Shown one piece after another: positions 23,749-31,024 of a stretch of 64,000 bases of DNA (the stretch's first letter is position 1; each line of letters opens with the position of its first letter). A program made the translations under genes and the position numbers. The notes under the pieces are model-generated. The model did not search any database. It was given only the letters and a program-made list of their open reading frames with translations, and was not told the DNA's origin. Source of the stretch: Acanthococcus lagerstroemiae (Eukaryota; Arthropoda; Insecta; Hemiptera; Eriococcidae); assembly GCA_031841125.1 (NCBI GenBank), contig JAJSSI010000054.1, positions 18,788 to 82,787 on the forward strand, in the 5' to 3' direction.

Positions 23749-24705
23749 ATGAATTCTAAAATGACATTCATTAATAGACCTTCTTCAGTGCAGGTTGGTT
23801 GTGGTTTATTCAATAACGTGTTGAACAAGCTTCCCTTTGAGTTACATTGGCCCCTTGGACTCAATCACCTAAGTTCAGATATTTCCCCTGTCTCTCCAAT
23901 TTTAAATAAACTTGTTGGTAAAAAAACATATCACTTTCTTGGACCTGGAACTGACTTGGAGAAGCGACTAAAACGTGGAGATAGAGGAATCAACCCGCTT
24001 GACGAAGCTGCAAGGGAGCATGATATTTTCTATGCCAAACATAAAGATACAAAGTCACGCCATTTAGCTGATAAAATACTTGAAGACGCTGCTTGGAATC
24101 GCGTGATTTCTTCAGATGCTGATTCATCAGAGCGCATAGCTGCCTATCTTACTACCAACTGTATGAAGATGAAGAGAAAACTAGGCCTCGGACTTAAGAA
24201 TCCTAATAAAACAGGGAAAGGAAATAAGAAGATTAAAAATAAGAAAGCAAAGAGGAAACAACTGAAGAATGGTCAGGGTCTCACTTTTGGAGCTATTCTA
24301 AAGAATGCTAGAATGGCTATTAAGAGCAGCAAGCCTAGGAATCTTCAAAATTCAGCAAACTTGAAGAGGGTTGTTGCTAAAGCCATGAAGGCTGTAAAGA
24401 AAACAGTGAGGAGAAGAAGCAAGCATCTCCAAACTCCTAGAATTATTCCAATTCCACAAGTTGGTGGTGTTTTACCACTTGTTCCTCTTTTAGCGGGAGT
24501 TTCAAGTCTGGGTACTCTTGCAGGAGGTGTTGGTACTGTTATAAAAGCAATCAAAGATATTATGGATGCCAAACAACAGATAAAATCTGGGAATGGTAAT
24601 AATATTGCTAGTTATCAGATTGGTAAAGGTCTTTTCTTAAGACCACATAAGAGAGGTCTTGGTCTATTTCTTTCACCATACCCAAAAAACTCGAAGAATT
24701 TGTGA
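23749..24705 (+). CDS. PLA2-like virion protein, unit 2 (zero frame)
   Basis: This is a 318-residue frame with the PLA2 module, Lys-rich segment and hydrophobic Gly/Leu segment described at 7001. The last codons overlap a slippery heptamer at 24684-24690, and the frame closes with TGA 15 bases further on. The protease frame continues in -1. ATG at 23749 is the first in frame, but a TATA box only 26 bases upstream makes the ATG four codons later (23761) an alternative. Confidence 0.82.
   Translation: MNSKMTFINRPSSVQVGCGLFNNVLNKLPFELHWPLGLNHLSSDISPVSPILNKLVGKKTYHFLGPGTDLEKRLKRGDRGINPLDEAAREHDIFYAKHKDTKSRHLADKILEDAAWNRVISSDADSSERIAAYLTTNCMKMKRKLGLGLKNPNKTGKGNKKIKNKKAKRKQLKNGQGLTFGAILKNARMAIKSSKPRNLQNSANLKRVVAKAMKAVKKTVRRRSKHLQTPRIIPIPQVGGVLPLVPLLAGVSSLGTLAGGVGTVIKAIKDIMDAKQQIKSGNGNNIASYQIGKGLFLRPHKRGLGLFLSPYPKNSKNL
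24684..24690 (+). promoter_or_regulatory. Candidate -1 ribosomal frameshift site, unit 2
   Basis: A AAA AAC lies exactly in the zero-frame phase of the PLA2 frame (third position of one codon, then two full codons). A -1 shift here enters the protease frame. I see no strong stem immediately downstream by eye; a weak CTCC/GGAG pairing spans about 45 bases. Homopolymer miscounting is the alternative explanation. Confidence 0.45.
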
Positions 24706-25109
24706 AAATACTCCCCTGGAATAAACCTTTGACCAACTATGATATACTGGAGATTGTTCAATGTACTGAAATGGTTAGCGTTTTTAGAGGGGTGTTTTCA
24801 CGCGATGAGTTTGGAACTGTTTTAAAGAGACCTTTAGTTAATGAGATGGCTGTTGTAAACCTTGCTGGGGTATGTGAGAGGGGGAGTCACTGGTGTGGGT
24901 TTCTAAAGGTTGGCTCAGTTGTATATTGGTACAATAGTTTTGGTGGACTGAGGCCGCCTATTGAAGTAGAGAATTACCTAGCAAATTGTGAAATTTACTA
25001 TAATTATCAGCAAGATCAAGAATATAATACTGTAATATGTGGACAACTAACTTTATGTTTCTTATTTAATAAATACAACAGTATTTTTTGTTCTGAAAGT
25101 AATAAATAA
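24702..25109 (+). CDS. Adenain-type cysteine protease, unit 2 (-1 frame)
   Basis: This frame has no early ATG: the apparent start at 24702 is GTG, overlapping the TGA of the PLA2 frame. Expression therefore needs a frameshift or a sequence correction. Catalytic features are His in SHW (24888), the YNSFGG segment, and Cys in CGQLTLCF (25038). One substitution near 24779 changes an Arg of the other copies to Ser. Adenovirus-type proteases of this family mature virion proteins. Confidence 0.8.
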   Translation: MKILPWNKPLTNYDILEIVQCTEMVSVFRGVFSRDEFGTVLKRPLVNEMAVVNLAGVCERGSHWCGFLKVGSVVYWYNSFGGLRPPIEVENYLANCEIYYNYQQDQEYNTVICGQLTLCFLFNKYNSIFCSESNK

Positions 25110-25264
25110 TTTATAATATTTATTCTTATTAATTAATTATTATGTTTATGGTTTCACTCCCACCACAAGGCTGGTTGATTATTCGGCTGCAATCAATGTT
25201 TATAAATAGTCTGCAAATAAATAGGGTTCCTACATTTTGTTAATACATTCCATATAAGATAGTC

Positions 25265-25975
25265 ATGGATTGTCTGCTTGGTATTAGTCAATGCTCTTCA
25301 GAGCTAAGTCAAGATTATTATCCACCAATTAAGTTAGATCAGAGTGCTATTTATGGTATAGGTCTGTACAGTTTAAATACATACAATTCTATTCCCAATA
25401 TTAAAAGAGATGTGAATGATACGATAACATTTCAAAATCCTGAAACACTGGAAACTCATGACATTATAGTTCCAGAAGGAGCATATGAAATTGATCAGAT
25501 TGCTAACTTCTTACAAGAGGAAAGTAAGAAGTATGGTGTAAAAAGTTTCCAACTAAAGGCTAATTTAAATACAATGAAAATCGAGTTATACTCTGATTTT
25601 CACATAGCTTTTGAGCAAAACTCCTTGAAGTCTGTATTTGGTTTTCAAAGCAACTTCTTGCTAAATAAAACTCAACATATTTCGGATTTACCAGTATCAA
25701 TTAGTTCGGTTAATGAAATAAATGTTGAGTGTAATATTGTTGACGGCTCTTACAGGAATGGTAAAAAATGTCATACCCTCTATGTTTTTTATCCGGATGT
25801 AGAGCCAGGCTTTAAAATAAGCATACAACCAACTCAAATTATTTATTTACCAGTGACAGCCAAACGGATCAGTAATATTACTCTGCGTTTAACCGATCAG
25901 AGAGGACAGCTAGTTGATTTTCGAGGGGAAGAAATAACTATCCAGCTAAATTTGAAACAAATTAATCAACAGTAA
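25265..25975 (+). CDS. Minor capsid (penton) protein, unit 2 (intact)
   Basis: This is a 236-residue frame, identical in product to 47699-48409. TATAAATA at about 25201 and a 64-base leader match the other units. See 39145-39855 for the reasoning. Confidence 0.82.
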   Translation: MDCLLGISQCSSELSQDYYPPIKLDQSAIYGIGLYSLNTYNSIPNIKRDVNDTITFQNPETLETHDIIVPEGAYEIDQIANFLQEESKKYGVKSFQLKANLNTMKIELYSDFHIAFEQNSLKSVFGFQSNFLLNKTQHISDLPVSISSVNEINVECNIVDGSYRNGKKCHTLYVFYPDVEPGFKISIQPTQIIYLPVTAKRISNITLRLTDQRGQLVDFRGEEITIQLNLKQINQQ

Positions 25976-26022
25976 TAAGTAGAATCAGTTCCTATATTAC
26001 TGTAGGTATCATATATAGAATA

Positions 26023-26202
26023 ATGGGTATTGCTTTCCATAATCAGATACCCGCGAGTTATATTAATAACAAACCACGACAGCAGCCTATAAAAAGAAGC
26101 ACAAAGCCAAAATTAAGTAATCACTCGAGGAAGGTCAAACAGTTAACACGTGCAAATCGTCGTTTACTTCAGCTGCTTGGTTTTAAATTTAAAAAATTAT
26201 AA
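26023..26202 (+). CDS. Small basic protein, unit 2 (intact)
   Basis: This has 59 residues, identical in product to 9275-9454, and ends 11 bases before the major capsid start codon. A TATATAG phrase precedes it by about 10 bases. Confidence 0.6.
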   Translation: MGIAFHNQIPASYINNKPRQQPIKRSTKPKLSNHSRKVKQLTRANRRLLQLLGFKFKKL

Positions 26203-26213
26203 ATTCTTAAGAA

Positions 26214-27434
26214 ATGGCTACACTTGGATCTGATGTTTTAAATATTACTAATAATGTTCGATTTCAAAATGCCATCACACACTGTGATTTCCAAATGTAT
26301 CAACCACTGGCTTCATCAACATATTTATACAATGATGAAATTCGTATTCAAGTACAAGATCAGGATGTTATATCAATCCCTGGAGAGAGTTATATTCTCC
26401 TAGAGGGACGTATTAATATAGATCCAATTGGGTCTAATGCCTCATTTGTTAATAATGGTATTGCATTTCTGTTTGATGAGGTGCGATACCTCTTGAACAG
26501 TATTGAGATTGATAAAACTAGAAATCTTGGTTATGCATCATTATTGAAAGGACTTTGTAGTTTTACTCGAGATCAATATAAAAATTATCAGAATGCTGGT
26601 TGGGGGAGATTTAGTGAGTATGTAACAGCACAAGAAGGGAGATATTTCAATGTTTGTATACCACTGAAACTCTTACTTGGATTTGCCGAAGATTTTCAGA
26701 AGATTATAGTTGGATCTAAACAAGAACTGATTCTCTTGCGATCGAGGAATGATAAAAATGTTTTATATTCCACAACAGCTGAGGACAAGTCTACTGTTGA
26801 AATAACCAAACTTCAGTGGTGTTTACCAACAATTAAACTGTCAGATGCGGCTCGAATTGGATTATTAAAAGTTGTGCAGAAGGATGCTGCCTTAACAATA
26901 GCCTTCAGATCATGGGATCTTCATGAGAATCCTTCCCTAACTCAATCAACAAGCAACAGTTGGTCAATAATGACAACTACACAGCTGGAAAAACCACGAT
27001 TTGTAATTGTAGCTCTCCAGTCGGGTAGAAAAAATGATTATGCTCAGAAGAATGATACCTTCCAAAACCTACAACTGAGGGATATAAAATTATTTTTAAA
27101 CTCGCAGTATTATCCCTACAGTAATATGAACTTGGACTTTACAAAACAACAAGTATCTTTCCTATATAATATGTATGCAAACTTTCAGAGATCATATTAT
27201 GGGCGTGACTATGGTAGAGCTCTTATGGATATTAACGAATTTATTAAGGATTACCCACTAGTAGTATTTGATTGTAGCTATCAAAATGATCAGCTAAAAA
27301 ATACCCCTGTCGATATTCGTTTAGAAATTAATACTAGTGTTGCTATTCCAGCTAATACAAGCTGCTTCTGCTTGATACTTCATGATAAGATGGTTCAGTA
27401 TACACCACTCTCAAACATTGTGAGACGATTGTAA
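26214..27434 (+). CDS. Major capsid protein, unit 2 (intact)
   Basis: This has 406 residues, identical in product to the unit 1 and unit 3 copies. No frame damage. Confidence 0.8.
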   Translation: MATLGSDVLNITNNVRFQNAITHCDFQMYQPLASSTYLYNDEIRIQVQDQDVISIPGESYILLEGRINIDPIGSNASFVNNGIAFLFDEVRYLLNSIEIDKTRNLGYASLLKGLCSFTRDQYKNYQNAGWGRFSEYVTAQEGRYFNVCIPLKLLLGFAEDFQKIIVGSKQELILLRSRNDKNVLYSTTAEDKSTVEITKLQWCLPTIKLSDAARIGLLKVVQKDAALTIAFRSWDLHENPSLTQSTSNSWSIMTTTQLEKPRFVIVALQSGRKNDYAQKNDTFQNLQLRDIKLFLNSQYYPYSNMNLDFTKQQVSFLYNMYANFQRSYYGRDYGRALMDINEFIKDYPLVVFDCSYQNDQLKNTPVDIRLEINTSVAIPANTSCFCLILHDKMVQYTPLSNIVRRL

Positions 27435-27571
27435 TAGTTGTAGTGAACATGGAAGGGAGAGCAGTAGGAGGGATAAGGGATTACCTATTGTTATTTAAAC
27501 CATTATTTGTATAAAATTTGTTCATTCTATTTCTGTAAGTTGTTGAGAAAGTACTAGCTCGCAAGTTAAAA

Positions 27572-28183
27572 ATGGAATACTTCACATTAGATTTCCAGGC
27601 TTTTAAAAACTCTGAAAATGAGTTTATCTTGAAAGAGGTGGCCATCTGCTCAATCAATACTAATCAGATTGTACATTGTATTGTAAAACCACCAATCAAC
27701 TTTCATTTGTTGGCAGAAAAACAGCAGAAAAATGTGCATTTCTTAACCGACAACATTCACGGTATTCTATGGTGTGATGGCTATACTGATCCATCAAGCT
27801 GCAAAAGATTAATTCTGGATGTTACGAGTCAGGCAACACTAATATATGTTAAAGGAGGTGAACGATGCAAGTATATTCGAGACCTGACTGGTAAGCCTGT
27901 AATTGATCTGGATATTATTAAATGCCCAAGAGCTAAAGACCTACCTAAGCTTACTAATTCTGATCCGCAGTGCTTTTACCCCACCCACTTAGTTACTTCT
28001 TATAAACATGTACCATATGTCTGTGCTCTTAATCAGGCAATGAAATTCAAACTGTGGCTTCTAAGAAACAATCTACTACCTAGAAATGAGATTTCAACTT
28101 CTGAAAGCGAGTTAAATTGTGAATTCCAAGGACAAGATGAGCCTGAGGTTCATACTAATTGCGATAATATGGATGTGTATATA

Positions 28184-28240
<57 letters not shown>

Positions 28241-28312
28241 GATGATGATGATGATTCTGATTCTGATTCTGATTTGGAAATTGAATTTGTATATAGCAGC
28301 GAAGATGAGTAA
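27572..28312 (+). CDS. Exonuclease-fold-like protein with Asn/Asp tail, unit 2
   Basis: This has 246 residues, identical in product to 10824-11564, including the length of the Asn run. It stops 148 bases from the end of the convergent minus-strand gene. Confidence 0.65.
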
Positions 28313-28460
28313 TTTTATTAATTAAATATTGGAATAAGAAACAGTGAATTTTCTAAATAATTTATTATTGATTATCAGTTGTACATATTTAATTATGAAA
28401 TATGAAATATAATTTATTATGAAATATAATTACCTAAGTAAATATTTACAAGTTGATTAT

Positions 28461-29108
28461 TTATATCCACCAGTCAGGAAGAGGCTTATTCTGACTTAAG
28501 GTAGCATTAACAGCTGCTTGAATATCTCTATAAATAATATTTACAGCAAATAATCGTATCTCAGCTTGTATAAGCTCACAAGTAGCGTAATCTATAGTAC
28601 TCTTGTTATATTCAATCGGACATTTTGGTAATAAGTTACTATGCAACCTTACTAGACTAAAATTTAAATCATTTAATGTTATAATGCACAAATTCTCCTC
28701 AATTTTTTTGTTTTTAATAATATTTAAATAATAATTCACAATTCTAGAGTGCTGGATCTGACTATACAGTTTATGGTTCCCTAAGATTTTAAATTTACAT
28801 GAAATAGTGGGATACATTTTTTCAATTTCTAGCCAAGTTCTAAAACTTAGGTCCAAACAAGGAGCTCCATACATGAGAAAAATAGTTTTTGAAAATCTTA
28901 AAATATTATACTGGTATAATAAACTGACTGTATAATTTCCAACTTCAAAAGGTTGACTTACAGATGTATCCATGGGGGGAGGAGTTATTGAATCAGGCGA
29001 ATATTCACATTCATGTTCCTGGTATTGTTCTTCATCATTGTTACATGGTGGATTTGATATAGTGAAATCCTCTGGTAGTGCAGCTGGGGATGATATTCTT
29101 GATATGAC
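28461..29108 (-). pseudogene. Minus-strand orphan gene, unit 2, truncated; fused frame with TIR
   Basis: The gene body is in frame here, unlike unit 1, and ends at the same break (29108). The frame happens to stay open into the adjoining TIR up to 29240, giving a 259-codon chimeric frame whose first 50 or so codons are TIR sequence. Nothing suggests the chimera is a functional start; it lacks the authentic N-terminus. Confidence 0.75.
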
Positions 29109-29717
29109 GTAGTAGTAGGAAAATGCCGATTCTAGCACAGTCATAAGGTCATTGACCTTGAACCGGGTCATTGACCTTGAACAAGAGGTCAATGACCTTA
29201 TGGCTGTGCTAGAATCGGCATGGTCTTTTGCGGAGGTCATTGAACTTTTGATCCAGAATCGGCATGGTTATTTTGATGGAGGTCATTGAACTGTGGTTTA
29301 TTGTCCTTTCTGAGGTTCTTAACCTTACTCTAATAGGCGCTCTTAACCTCACTCGATTAGGGGTTCTTAACCTCACTCTAACAGGGGTTCTTAACCTCAC
29401 CCTTGTTTGAACCTGTCACCTCCATCAATCCAAACGCCATCTATATGAAGTCCCATGATACAACATTGTGTTTAGTTTCATCAAGCACTCATAGAAGTCT
29501 CCATTTTTTCACCTCCTTCTCTCTAGATTTTTTTTTATTTTTTTTCTAATTCAGCCGTGTTGGGATTCGAACTCTCAACCTTTGGAATGAAATGCATGCA
29601 CTCTAACCACTCAACTACCTGACCCTCCCAGAAGAGTAGTGCAAAAAACTTATTCTGATACCTTTCTGCAGACCTAAATGCAAGTCTAAACTGGTTCTCA
29701 TACCTGCTGCTGGCTTG
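29109..29717 (+). repeat. Duplicated outer TIR head joined to the unit 2 break
   Basis: It begins GTAGTAGTAGG and stops at CTGCTGGCTTG. Both the upstream junction and the downstream junction are the same as at 12359-12963. This copy has no visible contractions apart from one GGGG to GGG. Confidence 0.85.
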
Positions 29718-29727
29718 TAGTAGGAAA

Positions 29728-29827
29728 ATGCCGATTCTAGCACAGTCATAAGGTCATTGACCTTGAACCGGGGTCATTGACCTTGAACAAGAGGTCAATG
29801 ACCTTATGGCTGTGCTAGAATCGGCAT
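29728..29827. repeat. Terminal 100-bp palindrome (hairpin-forming)
   Basis: Arms 29728-29763 and 29792-29827 are complementary at 35 of 36 positions (one T/G pair) around a 28-base loop. The arm starts ATGCCGATTCTAGCAC, about 10 bases from the terminus. The same palindrome occurs in every TIR copy, for example at 15850-15949 and 55974-56073. Confidence 0.9.
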
Positions 29828-29898
29828 GGTCTTTTGCGGAGGTCATTGAACTTTTGATCCAGAATCGGCATGGTTATTTTGATGGAGGTCATTGAACT
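29751..29898. promoter_or_regulatory. Cluster of IR-1 nuclear-receptor palindromes (ecdysone-response-element-like)
   Basis: Five sites fit the consensus PuGGTCANTGA(C/A)CPy: AGGTCATTGACCT at 29751, GGGTCATTGACCT at 29771, AGGTCAATGACCT at 29792, and AGGTCATTGAACT at 29840 and 29886. The first and third are perfect palindromic IR-1 elements, the preferred site of the EcR/USP heterodimer. Two TCAAGGTCA half-sites (minus strand, 29758-29766 and 29778-29786) also fit the FTZ-F1/ERR extended consensus. The pattern is seen directly; receptor binding is an inference. Confidence 0.6.
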
Positions 29899-29917
29899 GT
29901 GGTTTATTGTCCTTTCT

Positions 29918-30009
29918 GAGGTTCTTAACCTTACTCTAATAGGCGCTCTTAACCTCACTCGATTAGGGGTTCTTAACCTCACTCTAACAGGGGTTCTTAA
30001 CCTCACCCT
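29918..30009. repeat. 24-bp tandem repeats in the TIR
   Basis: Four imperfect copies of a GGTTCTTAACCTCACTCTAA-type unit lie in tandem. On the minus strand they translate to Arg-Val-Arg-Leu-Arg repeats in one frame, which looks like a by-product of the 24-bp period and not a protein. Confidence 0.75.
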
Positions 30010-30160
30010 TGTTTGAACCTGTCACCTCCATCAATCCAAACGCCATCTATATGAAGTCCCATGATACAACATTGTGTTTAGTTTCATCAAGCACTCATAG
30101 AAGTCTCCATTTTTTCACCTCCTTCTCTCTAGATTTTTTTTTATTTTTTTTCTAATTCAG

Positions 30161-30235
30161 CCGTGTTGGGATTCGAACTCTCAACCTTTGGAATGAAATG
30201 CATGCACTCTAACCACTCAACTACCTGACCCTCCC
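30161..30235 (-). ncRNA. tRNA-like Pol III promoter block in left TIR
   Basis: On the minus strand, TAGTTGAGTGG fits the tRNA A box and AGTTCGAATCC fits the B box, 33 bases apart. The T-arm pairs poorly, so it is a degenerate tRNA or SINE-like head, not a functional tRNA gene. Transcription would run outward. The first TTTT on that strand after the B box is at the terminus (29725-29728). Confidence 0.5.
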
Positions 30236-30319
30236 AGAAGAGTAGTGCAAAAAACTTATTCTGATACCTTTCTGCAGACCTAAATGCAAGTCTAAACTGG
30301 TTCTCATACCTGCTGCTGG

Positions 30320-30600
30320 CTTGATTGAAAGGTTATTGTCTGAAATTTCCACACCAGACTAATGTCTTTCTATTGTTCTCCCCTCTGGCGCCAGCTTGAT
30401 TGACAAGTCATTGTTTGAAATTTTAAACCAGACTAATGACTTTCCATTGTTTCCATTTTTGTCGCCACTTTGATTGACAGGTTATTGTCTGAAATTTTCA
30501 TGCCAGACTAATGTCTTTCTATTGTTCTCCCCTCTGGCACCAACTTGATTGACAAGTCATTGTTTGAAATTTTTGTGCAGACTAATGGTTTCCTTTTACT
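30320..30600. repeat. 75-bp tandem repeats in the TIR
   Basis: About four diverged copies of a TTGATTGACAAGTCATTGTTTGA... CAGACTAATG unit are present. A fifth partial copy (TATTGTCTGAAATTTTCAG) lies near 30759. The same array appears inverted in the right TIR at 46620-46900. Confidence 0.75.
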
Positions 30601-30856
30601 TCCAATAATAATGGGACTTTAACAAACTCGGCTAACTAGTTATAAACATTTCAGGAATTTCTATAAAGTAGGGATGGTGTTGGTTGTGGTAGGAGACTTA
30701 TCAAACCAGTTTTATACAGCTCACTCAGTACTGATTGACTTCCCTTCCCTACCTCTAGCTATTGTCTGAAATTTTCAGCCCAGACTATTGGCTTTCCTTT
30801 GTAGTTTGATGCCCCACTTTTATCCCACTTTGAAGAGTGAGTGGCGAGAATCTGGT

Positions 30857-30865
30857 TATAAAAAA
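30857..30865 (+). promoter_or_regulatory. TATA box candidate for PolB, unit 3
   Basis: TATAAAAAA lies about 165 bases before the PolB start codon, inside the TIR. It is conserved in all left TIR copies. Confidence 0.5.
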
Positions 30866-30956
30866 GGATAGCAGACCTTTACTCCTCACTAGTTTGAACT
30901 CTGCTATTTTGCATGTTTCTTCTACACTTTGTTGCTCTTTACATTGCGACTAGTAT

Positions 30957-31020
30957 AGTGAAGTATTGTGTTGTGAAATATTGTTCGGTGAAGTATTGTT
31001 CGGTGAAGTATTGTATTGTA
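30957..31020 (+). repeat. Short leader repeats before PolB
   Basis: Five near copies of GTGAAGTATTGT with spacing of about 14 bases end four bases before the ATG. A simpler GTGTT repeat takes the same place, inverted, before the outermost gene of the right end (46291-46325). Confidence 0.6.
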
Positions 31021-31024
31021 AAAA

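Larger units (their letters stand above)
29718..31024 (+). repeat. Left TIR of unit 3 (best copy)
   Basis: From the terminus inward it holds TAGTAGGAAAATG, the 100-bp palindrome, five IR-1 receptor-type sites, four 24-bp repeats, a T/A-rich stretch, a tRNA-like block on the minus strand, about four 75-bp repeats, a TATA box and leader repeats. It is homologous in inverted orientation to 46253-47503 and 54812-56087. The outer 150 or so bases are nearly identical between left and right ends, but the inner part is clearly diverged. Confidence 0.88.

Noticed and set aside
28461..29240. 259-codon chimeric frame of TIR plus orphan gene
   Set aside because: The upstream part is TIR sequence brought in by the junction; the intact gene in units 3 and 4 has a different N-terminus. 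I treat it as a truncated gene.
30161..30235. Functional tRNA gene
   Set aside because: A and B boxes match but the T-arm and acceptor stem do not pair properly and no credible anticodon loop forms.
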